Source: Rhodospirillales bacterium
Lineage (GTDB): Bacteria; Pseudomonadota; Alphaproteobacteria; ATCC43930; CGMCC-115725
Direction of reading: 5' to 3'
DNA: 5,157 nt
Assembly (NCBI GenBank): GCA_015654725.1
Contig: JAATGI010000207.1
Span: forward strand, 1 to 5,157
How positions within the stretch are numbered: position 1 is the first letter of the stretch; the number at the start of each line of letters is the position of its first letter. Below the pieces are notes generated by a model. The model was not told the DNA's origin, did not search any database, and worked only from the letters and a program-made list of their open reading frames with translations. Below are positions 1-5,157 of the stretch, piece by piece. The position numbers and the translations under genes are program-made.

Positions 1-1
1 C

Positions 2-154
2 GCCTCGACCCAGTTCGCCGATGGCGGCGAGTTCGGCATGGGCGCCGAGATCGGCATCGCCACCGGCAGGTTGCCGCCGCGCGGGCCGGTCGGCGCCGAG
101 CAACTCACCAGCTATAAATATATCGTGCGCGGTAACGGCCAGGTGCGGCCCTGA
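2..154 (+). CDS. proA: Gamma-glutamyl phosphate reductase, C-terminal end (partial)
   Basis: Only the last 50 codons are present; the gene enters from the left edge and ends at TGA 152-154. The frame reads ASTQFADGGEFGMGAEIGIA, followed by a RGPVG stretch, LTSYKYIVRG and a final GQVRP. This is the highly conserved tail of ProA, where FADGGEFGMGAEIGI and LTSxKYxVRGxGQxRP are nearly invariant. ProA is the cytoplasmic NADPH-dependent enzyme that reduces gamma-glutamyl phosphate to glutamate-5-semialdehyde, the second step of proline synthesis from glutamate. The catalytic Cys and most of the aldehyde-dehydrogenase fold lie outside the window. nadD begins 26 bp after the stop on the same strand, so the two are probably co-transcribed; proB and obgE commonly lie upstream in alphaproteobacteria, but that cannot be seen here. 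Confidence 0.95.
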   Translation, partial: ASTQFADGGEFGMGAEIGIATGRLPPRGPVGAEQLTSYKYIVRGNGQVRP

Positions 155-180
155 CTACCCGGCCGCGTCTAGGCTTCCCG

Positions 181-750
181 GTGCCGCGCCGGATCGGACT
201 GTTGGGCGGCTCGTTCAATCCAGCACATGAAGGTCATCGCCATGTCAGCCGCGAGGCGTTGAAGCGCTTGGACCTCGATCAAATCTGGTGGCTGGTGGCG
301 CCGCAGAATCCCTTGAAGCCGGCCAACGGCATTGCGCCCTTCGCCAAACGTCTCGCCGCCGCCCGCGCCGTTGCGCGCGACCGCCGCATCAAGATACTCG
401 ATCTCGAAACGTGCTTCGGCACGCGCTATACCGTCGATACCGTTACCGCCTTCCGTCGGCTCTGGCCGCGCACGCGGTTTGTCTGGCTGATGGGCGCCGA
501 TAATCTGCGCCAGATCCGGCATTGGCGGCGGTGGCGCGAGATTTTCGCTTGCCTGCCGGTGGCGGTTATGGACCGCGCCACCTACTCGCTCGGCGCCTTG
601 AGCGAGCTTCCGGCACAAGCCTTGCGGCGCTATCGCCTCTCGCCGGGCGCGGCGCGACGTCTCGCCGGATTTTACCCGCCGGCTTGGACCTTCCTTCCGA
701 TCCGGCTCGACCCTCATTCCGCCAGCGACATCCGTGCCAACCGAACGTAA
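181..750 (+). CDS. nadD: Nicotinate-nucleotide adenylyltransferase
   Basis: A 189-residue cytoplasmic enzyme that transfers AMP from ATP to nicotinate mononucleotide, giving deamido-NAD, the step shared by de novo and salvage NAD synthesis. The N-terminal nucleotidyltransferase signature is clear: GGSFNPAHEGH at residues 9-19, with the two motif histidines at 16 and 19. WWLVAPQNPLK (about 36-46) and FVWLMGADNLRQ (about 99-110) match the conserved substrate-binding segments. The C-terminal ATP-binding signature, usually ISSTxIR, appears as HSASDIR at 179-185, and the protein ends four residues later, a short tail often seen in alphaproteobacterial NadD. The GTG at 181 is chosen because no usable in-frame start lies between it and the proA stop, and it places the GG motif at the usual distance. 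The ribosome-binding site is weak (TAGG about 8 bp upstream). The 3' end overlaps rsfS by 17 bp, suggesting translational coupling. Confidence 0.93.
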   Translation: MPRRIGLLGGSFNPAHEGHRHVSREALKRLDLDQIWWLVAPQNPLKPANGIAPFAKRLAAARAVARDRRIKILDLETCFGTRYTVDTVTAFRRLWPRTRFVWLMGADNLRQIRHWRRWREIFACLPVAVMDRATYSLGALSELPAQALRRYRLSPGAARRLAGFYPPAWTFLPIRLDPHSASDIRANRT

Positions 751-1150
751 ACGCCGCCCCACCGGCGCCCCGCGCAAGCGCGCACCGCGTGTCGCTTCGG
801 CGCCCCCGCCGCTGCTCGAGATCATCGTCACCGCGCTCGCGGATGGTTTGGCCGAGGACATCGCGCGCATCGATCTTGCCGGCAAGACCGGCATCGCCGA
901 TTTCATGGTCATCGCCTCGGGCCGTTCGGCGCGTCAGGTCGCGGCGCTCGCCGATCGGGTGCTGGCGGCGCTGGGCGAGCGTGGCCGCAAGCGCGCGCCG
1001 GTCGAAGGTCTCAAGGCCGGCGATTGGGTGTTGATCGACGCCGGCGACGTCATCGTGCATATCTTCCGGCCCGAGGTTCGCGCGCGCTATAATCTCGAGA
1101 AGATGTGGGGCGCGAGCTTCGGCGAGGAATCCGGCGGCGAGACCGCGTAA
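734..1150 (+). CDS. rsfS: Ribosome silencing factor RsfS (Iojap family)
   Basis: A 138-residue member of the RsfS/Iojap/YbeB family, which binds ribosomal protein uL14 on the 50S subunit and blocks joining with 30S when nutrients are scarce. The family core runs from about residue 27 (LLEIIVTALAD) to 126. Key stretches are DLAGKTGIADFMVIASGRS (47-65), GLKAGDWVLIDAGDVIVHIF (92-111) and RPEVRARYNLEKMW (112-125), all typical of the family. Residues 1-25 form a Pro/Ala tail rich in Arg and Lys that is not part of the core. The GTG at 734 lies inside the end of nadD (17-bp overlap) and has no convincing Shine-Dalgarno sequence. The true start is therefore the least certain part of this call, but no ATG, GTG or TTG codon lies in frame between it and the core. 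rlmH follows 4 bp after the stop; the rsfS-rlmH pairing is widely conserved. Confidence 0.93.
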   Translation: MPTERKRRPTGAPRKRAPRVASAPPPLLEIIVTALADGLAEDIARIDLAGKTGIADFMVIASGRSARQVAALADRVLAALGERGRKRAPVEGLKAGDWVLIDAGDVIVHIFRPEVRARYNLEKMWGASFGEESGGETA

Positions 1151-1154
1151 ACCC

Positions 1155-1622
1155 ATGGCCATGCATGTGACCGTCATCGCCGTCGGCAAAAAAGGCGCGG
1201 GCCCGCTCGCCGATTTGCAGCATTTCTATTCCGCGCGCATCACTTGGCCGCTCGCCATCCGCGAGGTCGAGGAAAAGCGCCCGTCACCGACCGCGGCGGA
1301 GCGCATCCAGCGCGAGGGCAATCTGCTTTTACAGGCGGTGCCGAAAGGTGCCGTCGTGGTGGCACTCGATCGCCAGGGCGCGCAATTCACCAGCGAGGAA
1401 TTGGCCCAGCGCATCGTCAAATGGCGCGACGCCGGCGTCGCCGAACTGGTGTTCCTGATCGGCGGCGCCGACGGGCTCGCCGAGACCGTCCGCGCCAAGG
1501 CGAATTACGTTTTATCTCTGGGCGCGATGACCTGGCCGCATCTCCTGGCACGCGGGATGCTATTGGAACAACTCTATCGTGCCCAGCAAATCATGGCCGG
1601 GCATCCCTATCATCGGGGATGA
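1155..1622 (+). CDS. rlmH: 23S rRNA (pseudouridine1915-N3)-methyltransferase RlmH
   Basis: A 155-residue SPOUT-class methyltransferase, the same length as the E. coli protein. It uses S-adenosylmethionine to methylate N3 of pseudouridine 1915 in helix 69 of 23S rRNA, acting on assembled 70S ribosomes. The SPOUT trefoil-knot residues are intact: VVVALDRQG (67-75), the SAM-binding loop FLIGGADG (100-107), SLGAMTWPH (121-129), LLEQLYRAQQI (136-146) and the invariant C-terminal GHPYHRG (149-155). ATG 1155 is 4 bp after the rsfS stop. A second in-frame ATG at 1161 would give a 153-residue protein starting MHVTVIAVG, which matches the usual family start equally well, and neither has a clear ribosome-binding site. 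It is the last gene of the plus-strand unit; its stop lies 10 bp past the stop of the convergent lipoprotein gene, a 13-bp tail-to-tail overlap. Confidence 0.95.
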   Translation: MAMHVTVIAVGKKGAGPLADLQHFYSARITWPLAIREVEEKRPSPTAAERIQREGNLLLQAVPKGAVVVALDRQGAQFTSEELAQRIVKWRDAGVAELVFLIGGADGLAETVRAKANYVLSLGAMTWPHLLARGMLLEQLYRAQQIMAGHPYHRG

Positions 1623-2308
1623 GACGGCGCGGCTTCGCCGATGCAGGCGGCTTCCCCGGGCGGCGCCGGGCGGCGGCGTAAGGCGTCGCCATCCAGTATT
1701 TTGTCCAGAACGATGCGATGAACGGCGCCGAAGGTCGCCATCGTCCAATGGTTGAGCCCGTCGCGGTTGTCGGTCAGCGCCCCGTAATTCACCTGTTCGA
1801 ACGACCCGCTGAAGCCGGGGCCGGGGACAATCCGGCTCGACAGCGCGATCAAGGAATTGGAGTTGAAAATATCGATGGCGCCCCGAACATTGCAAGCGAT
1901 CGGAATTGCGCCCCAGGCCTCGACCACGAGCAGAGTCTGGACGGGAATGCGCGACTGGCGCAGCGCGTCGGCCAACCGCGTCGCGCTGTCGCCGCCGAAG
2001 GAATAGCCGATGATCGCGATCGGCCCGCGCGCCGCGCTGGGAACGGCGCCGATTTCGGCGGCCACGTCTTGCCAGCGATTGGGATTGTAGACGAAGGCGC
2101 GGACGCCGCGAGCCCGGAGCTCCTGCGTTACCTCGTCCATGCCGGAGCCGAACACATTCCCACCGGGCATGGTCCAGCCGGCGAATAGGACGACCACCCC
2201 CTTGTCCGGCGAAAAAAACGGATTCCGTAAGTGGACAAGGTTAGGCTCGCTCGAGCAAGCGGAGACGAGCATGCCAAGCGCGACGGCCATGACCCGGCCG
2301 CGCCGCAT
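1610..2308 (-). CDS. Predicted lipoprotein with alpha/beta-hydrolase fold, function unknown
   Basis: From ATG 2308 this is a 232-residue protein starting with a lipoprotein signal peptide: basic MRRGR, a hydrophobic stretch VMAVALGML, and lipobox VSAC with the lipidated Cys at residue 18. Ser at +2 is compatible with outer-membrane sorting. The rest resembles a small alpha/beta hydrolase: strand GVVVLFAGW (37-45), the nucleophile elbow IGYSFGG (100-106, Ser103), VVEAWG after the next strand (Glu130 a candidate acid), and GLNHW (184-188, His187 a candidate base). The substrate is unknown; ester or thioester hydrolysis is an inference from the fold. The frame stays open upstream to ATG 2440, but that would put 44 residues before the signal peptide and overlap the neighbouring gene, so 2308 is preferred; 2290 is also possible. 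There is no clear ribosome-binding site. The last ~25 residues are Pro/Ala/Arg-rich, lie beyond the fold and run into the end of rlmH. The 40-bp gap to the upstream hydrolase suggests co-transcription. Confidence 0.75.
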   Translation of the reverse strand: MRRGRVMAVALGMLVSACSSEPNLVHLRNPFFSPDKGVVVLFAGWTMPGGNVFGSGMDEVTQELRARGVRAFVYNPNRWQDVAAEIGAVPSAARGPIAIIGYSFGGDSATRLADALRQSRIPVQTLLVVEAWGAIPIACNVRGAIDIFNSNSLIALSSRIVPGPGFSGSFEQVNYGALTDNRDGLNHWTMATFGAVHRIVLDKILDGDALRRRPAPPGEAACIGEAAPSHPR

Positions 2309-2348
2309 CGCGGGCGGAATTTGGTTTCGCTTCGAACTGAACAGGCTT

Positions 2349-3266
2349 TCAGTCCCGCAGATGTTTCGCCAGAAATTCGGGAACAAACTTGAGCGCGTCG
2401 GCGCGAGCCTTCGGGTCGGTGCCGAGGATGGGCACGACATTGTTCGGCTGGCTATAGGCCGGGAACTTGATCGGCTTCAATCCGGGCACATCGAAGGCGT
2501 GGAAAGCCTCGGGATAGATTTTCACCTCGACCTTGGCGCCGCGCGAAACCGCGCCATCAACGAACGTCCGGCACGCCGCCGCGGGGGTCCATACATCCTT
2601 GCCGCCATCGAGAATCAGCAGCGGAATATTCGTGGTCCAGGTCGGGGTCGCCGTGGCGGCCCAAGGCGCGACATGAAACCGCTCGTCGCAGATCGCGGGA
2701 TAAACCGCGACCGCGGCGCGGAAATCGCCCTTCGGCAAAACGGCGGGACGACCCGCATTGCCGTTGCCGACCGCGAGCAATACGGCGCCGCCGCCCGAGG
2801 CCCAACCCATCAGCGCAATTGCATCGGGCCGGATGAAGGGCTGCGCTTGAAGATAGGCCAAGGCGCCATAGGCGTCATTGGCGCGCTTCAGGAACAGAGT
2901 CAGCGAGAAGGTCTGGTCCGAGCAGGTCTCCTTGATGCCGCGCGGGCTGTTGCTATCGACCGCGAGCACGTCGTAACCAGCGGCGTTGAGCCGCCGCGCC
3001 CATTGGCGCTCGACCGCCTCGATGCGGACTTGGGCGCCGAACAGGCCCCAACAGCCATGCATGAACACCACGGCCGGATTCGGCTCGCTGCTCTTGGCCC
3101 GGAACAAATAGCCGTCGAGCAGAGTTGGCGTCTGTCCCGGGCCATTGTCGTCATGCGACGGGAATTGGACTTTTTCCTGTGCGGCGGCGATCCCGCCGCA
3201 GGCGAAAAACGCCAGCAGGACGGCGGCCGCGAGCCTTCGCGACGTTGCGTGGAACATCTGTACCAT
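2349..3266 (-). CDS. Exported dienelactone-hydrolase-like protein
   Basis: A 305-residue protein with a Sec signal peptide (Arg10-Arg11, hydrophobic LAAAVLLAFFACGGIA, likely signal peptidase I cleavage after AAA near residue 29), hence probably periplasmic or secreted. The mature part resembles the dienelactone hydrolase family of alpha/beta hydrolases: PAVVFMHGCWG (64-74, oxyanion-loop HG), GYDVLAVDSNSPRG (97-110), elbow MGWASGGG (153-160), LLILDGGKDVWTP (216-228, acid Asp224) and YPEAFHAFD (251-259, base His256). By the usual G-x-[S/C]-x-G spacing the nucleophile position holds Ala156, with Ser157 one residue later, so activity is uncertain. Four mature cysteines (72, 115, 193, 232) could form disulfides. 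ATG 3266 begins 2 bp after the ybaB stop; ATG 3257 is an alternative. Neither has a strong ribosome-binding site, so coupling to ybaB translation is likely. The frame stays open far upstream through ybaB and into dnaX, but that part is a shadow. The natural substrate cannot be inferred. Confidence 0.85.
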   Translation of the reverse strand: MVQMFHATSRRLAAAVLLAFFACGGIAAAQEKVQFPSHDDNGPGQTPTLLDGYLFRAKSSEPNPAVVFMHGCWGLFGAQVRIEAVERQWARRLNAAGYDVLAVDSNSPRGIKETCSDQTFSLTLFLKRANDAYGALAYLQAQPFIRPDAIALMGWASGGGAVLLAVGNGNAGRPAVLPKGDFRAAVAVYPAICDERFHVAPWAATATPTWTTNIPLLILDGGKDVWTPAAACRTFVDGAVSRGAKVEVKIYPEAFHAFDVPGLKPIKFPAYSQPNNVVPILGTDPKARADALKFVPEFLAKHLRD

Positions 3267-3268
3267 CG

Positions 3269-3592
3269 CTAAAACGGCAGCTTGAAGCCGGCGGGAAGTG
3301 TCAGCCCGCCGGTGAGTTTTTGCATTTCCTCGGCGAGATAGGCGTCGAGCCTGGCCTTGGCGTCGTTGAACGCCGCCATTACCAGATCCTCCAACACTTC
3401 GATCTCGTTTGGCATCGCGAGCGACTGATCGATCTTGACGCTTTTGACTTCGCTCTTGCCGTTCAAGGTGATCCGCACCAGCCCGGCGCCCGAACTGCCG
3501 CTCATCTCGGTCGCGGCAAGGCGCTCCTGCATCTCGGCCATGCGGGTTTGCATCTCCTGCGCTTGCTTCAGCATCTGGCCGATATTTTTCAT
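3269..3592 (-). CDS. ybaB: Nucleoid-associated protein, YbaB/EbfC family
   Basis: A 107-residue, Met/Gln-rich small protein matching YbaB/EbfC: the N-terminal helix MKNIGQMLKQAQEMQTRMAE with continuing heptad character to about residue 27, a central beta region GLVRITLNGKSEVKSVKID (37-55), then an EDLVMAAFNDAKA helix (68-80) and a Gly/Leu/Pro-rich tail (TGGLTLPAGFKLPF). Family members dimerise and bind DNA with little sequence specificity; they are thought to help organise the nucleoid. ATG 3592 overlaps the dnaX stop in an ATGA arrangement (4 bp), and a GGAG Shine-Dalgarno sequence sits 10 nt upstream inside dnaX. The dnaX-ybaB pair is conserved across bacteria, usually followed by recR; here recR is not next. 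The length and motif content are normal. Confidence 0.95.
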   Translation of the reverse strand: MKNIGQMLKQAQEMQTRMAEMQERLAATEMSGSSGAGLVRITLNGKSEVKSVKIDQSLAMPNEIEVLEDLVMAAFNDAKARLDAYLAEEMQKLTGGLTLPAGFKLPF

Positions 3593-5157
3593 ATCGTGTC
3601 GTCTCCATTGGACTCGTCAATCGCGGGCGCTTCGGGAATCTCGGCGTCCGGCACCATGTCGCGCACCGCCTCGATGCGCGCGCCGGGAAAAGCGTCGAGC
3701 ACCGCGCGCACCAGGGGATGCCGCGCCGCCTCGCCCTTGATCGAGGCCTCGCGCGCTTCCTCTTGTTCGCGCAGCGTGGGATCGCCGCCTTCGCTCGTGA
3801 CCCCGACAAGCCATCGCTGGCCGGTCCATTCGCCGAGCTTCTGCGCCACCTTGTTGGCGAGGTCGCGTGGCGCGGCGGGCGTCGGGCGGAACTCGATCCG
3901 GCCTGGCTCGAAGCTCACGAGATGGATATGGGCGCGGAGATGGGCCTGGAGCAATGCTTCGCGCTTTTGCTCGAAAAGCTGCATCACTTCGCGGAAGCTT
4001 TGCGGTGGTGCCGCGTAGCCCGATGCCGCGGGCTCCGGTTGCGGCAGACTGCGCGTCGAGACCGCGTTGCCGCCGAGATTGACGGTCGCAGCGATGGCCG
4101 CGCCGGAGGTAGGGCCACGCGGCGGCGATGCCGATGCCGACCCGCGCCCCTCGCTCAGCGCCTTGACGAGATCGCCGGGCGGCGGCAGCTCCGCGACATA
4201 GACGAGCCGCACCAAAACCATTTCCGCGGCTTCGAGCGGGGAGCGCGCGGTCTGCGCCTCGCCGATCCCCTTCAACAGCATCTGCCAGGCCCGGGTCAGT
4301 ACCGGCAGACCGAGCTTGTCGGCAAGCGTAAGGCCGCGCTCGCGCGCGCCTTCGAGCGTTGGGTCGTTTGCGCCCGCCGTCGGCGTGAGTTTGAGCCGGG
4401 TCAGGAAATGCGCCAATTCGAGTAAATCCTGCAACACCGCGATCGGATCGGCGCCGCCCTCGTACAGCGCGTTCATACGCTGGAGTGAATCGGGCGCGTC
4501 GCCGCGCAGCACCGCCTCGAACAGGTCGAACACCAGCCCGCGATCGGCGATGCCGAGCATGTCGCGCACGATCGCTTCGTCGATCTTGGTCCCGGCGCTC
4601 AAGGCGATGGCTTGATCGAATAGCGACAGCCCGTCGCGCACCGAGCCGTCGGCCGCGCGCGCGATCAGCGCCAACGCCATCGGCTCGGCCGTGATCGTTT
4701 CCGCCGCGGCGATCTTGGCGTAATGCCCGATCAATAAGTCGATCGGCACGCGGCGCAGCGAAAAACGCTGGCAGCGCGATAGCACCGTTACCGGTACTTT
4801 CTGAATCTCGGTGGTGGCGAAAATGAACACCACATCGGGCGGCGGTTCCTCGAGCGTCTTCAGCAAGGCGTTGAAAGCCTGCTTCGAGAGCATATGAACT
4901 TCGTCGATGATATAGACCTTGTAACGCGCCGCGACCGGGCGATAGCGTACCCCGTCGGTCAGTTCGCGAATATCGTCGACGCCGGTGCGGGAGGCCGCGT
5001 CCATCTCGATGACATCGACATGGCGGTCCTCGGCGATGGCGCGGCATGGCTCGCACACGCCGCAAGGCGCGATCGTCGGCCCGCCCTTGCCGTCGGGCCC
5101 GACGCAATTGAGGGCGCGCGCCAAGATGCGCGCGGTCGAGGTCTTGCCGACGCCGCG
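3589..5157 (-). CDS. dnaX: DNA polymerase III subunit gamma/tau (partial, N-terminus missing)
   Basis: DnaX is the ATPase of the clamp loader that opens the sliding clamp and ties polymerase III to the helicase. 522 codons are visible; the frame is open to the right edge and about 50 N-terminal residues are missing. Visible residues 1-8 (RGVGKTST) are the end of Walker A. A zinc module has Cys at 18, 32, 35 and 38. Walker B is YIIDEVH (82-88), sensor 1 IFATTE (112-117), the SRC motif is at 127-129, and sensor 2 is GSVRDGLS (171-178). The clamp-loader collar follows to about 325, then a Gly/Ala/Pro/Ser-rich linker (about 332-385), then a C-terminal domain (about 386-522) of the type found on alphaproteobacterial tau, ending in an acidic tail. 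I see no A-rich slippery heptamer near the linker, so a separate gamma made by frameshifting is not indicated. TGA 3591-3589 overlaps the ybaB start. Confidence 0.96.
   Translation of the reverse strand, partial: RGVGKTSTARILARALNCVGPDGKGGPTIAPCGVCEPCRAIAEDRHVDVIEMDAASRTGVDDIRELTDGVRYRPVAARYKVYIIDEVHMLSKQAFNALLKTLEEPPPDVVFIFATTEIQKVPVTVLSRCQRFSLRRVPIDLLIGHYAKIAAAETITAEPMALALIARAADGSVRDGLSLFDQAIALSAGTKIDEAIVRDMLGIADRGLVFDLFEAVLRGDAPDSLQRMNALYEGGADPIAVLQDLLELAHFLTRLKLTPTAGANDPTLEGARERGLTLADKLGLPVLTRAWQMLLKGIGEAQTARSPLEAAEMVLVRLVYVAELPPPGDLVKALSEGRGSASASPPRGPTSGAAIAATVNLGGNAVSTRSLPQPEPAASGYAAPPQSFREVMQLFEQKREALLQAHLRAHIHLVSFEPGRIEFRPTPAAPRDLANKVAQKLGEWTGQRWLVGVTSEGGDPTLREQEEAREASIKGEAARHPLVRAVLDAFPGARIEAVRDMVPDAEIPEAPAIDESNGDDTI
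3602..3607 (-). promoter_or_regulatory. Ribosome-binding site for ybaB
   Basis: On the minus strand this reads TGGAGA, with its GGAG core 10 nt before ATG 3592, and lies within the last codons of dnaX. It is the clearest Shine-Dalgarno match in the window and supports the ybaB start and the ATGA coupling with dnaX. Confidence 0.6.

Noticed and set aside
1625..1640. Small inverted repeat (CGGCG, 6-nt loop, CGCCG) just past rlmH, possible terminator
   Set aside because: The stem is only 5 bp, no T-tract follows on either strand, and such GC-rich repeats are expected by chance here. It also lies inside the lipoprotein coding region.
1718..2188. Plus-strand frame (156 codons) opposite the lipoprotein gene
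   Set aside because: No domain or start context, and the opposite strand has a lipobox and a GxSxGG elbow; treated as a shadow.
1610..2440. Longer start (ATG 2440) for the lipoprotein gene
   Set aside because: It would place 44 residues before a textbook lipoprotein signal peptide and overlap the end of the upstream hydrolase by 92 bp.
2139..3272. Long plus-strand open frame (377 codons) antisense to the two hydrolase genes
   Set aside because: It has no recognisable domain, is rich in Arg, Gly and Ala as expected of a GC-rich shadow frame, and lies opposite two genes with clear signal peptides and hydrolase motifs.
3267..3809. 181-codon in-frame extension upstream of the dienelactone-hydrolase-like gene, which would give a 486-residue fusion
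   Set aside because: The extension overlaps ybaB and the end of dnaX in another frame and would bury the clear N-terminal signal peptide. ATG 3266, just after the ybaB stop, is the sensible start.
3960..4230. Possible programmed frameshift site for a short gamma form of DnaX
   Set aside because: The linker region was checked for an A-rich heptamer like the E. coli A-AAA-AAG site. Only runs of four identical A or T bases were found, with no suitable slippery heptamer.
3617..5107. Second long minus-strand frame (496 codons) inside dnaX
   Set aside because: The translation is low-complexity Arg/Ala/Gly with no motifs, while the overlapping frame carries every DnaX signature. It is a composition artefact.

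Overview
The window is GC-rich, almost fully coding DNA that reads as a chromosomal segment of an alphaproteobacterium. The evidence is the gene order (proA-nadD-rsfS-rlmH on one strand, dnaX-ybaB on the other), the alphaproteobacterial style of the proteins (short NadD ending soon after its C-terminal signature; DnaX with a compact tau-type C-terminal domain) and the absence of any phage, transposon, plasmid or CRISPR signature. I cannot assign a genus.

Plus strand, 1-1622: the last 50 codons of proA (proline biosynthesis), then nadD (NAD biosynthesis), rsfS (ribosome silencing factor) and rlmH (23S rRNA methyltransferase). The genes are separated by 26 bp, a 17-bp overlap and 4 bp, so they very probably form one transcription unit running in from the left. 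Metabolic and ribosome-maturation housekeeping genes sit together here, as is common in this class.

Minus strand, 5157-1610: dnaX (DNA polymerase III gamma/tau, missing its first ~50 residues beyond the right edge), ybaB (nucleoid-associated protein, 4-bp ATGA overlap with dnaX), then two genes for exported alpha/beta-hydrolase-fold proteins. The first is a dienelactone-hydrolase-like protein with a Sec signal peptide, starting 2 bp after ybaB. The second is a predicted lipoprotein 40 bp further on. In many bacteria recR directly follows ybaB; here the two envelope hydrolases occupy that place. The two operons converge, and the stop codons of rlmH and the lipoprotein gene overlap by 13 bp, so there is no intergenic space for an ordinary terminator.

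Most of the window is conserved housekeeping DNA. I see no evidence for a new defence, mobile or RNA-based system. The points worth a second look are the hydrolase pair in the recR position, the apparent Ala at the nucleophile position of the dienelactone-hydrolase-like protein, the unassigned lipoprotein hydrolase, and the tail-to-tail overlap. No gene-free stretch exceeds 40 bp.
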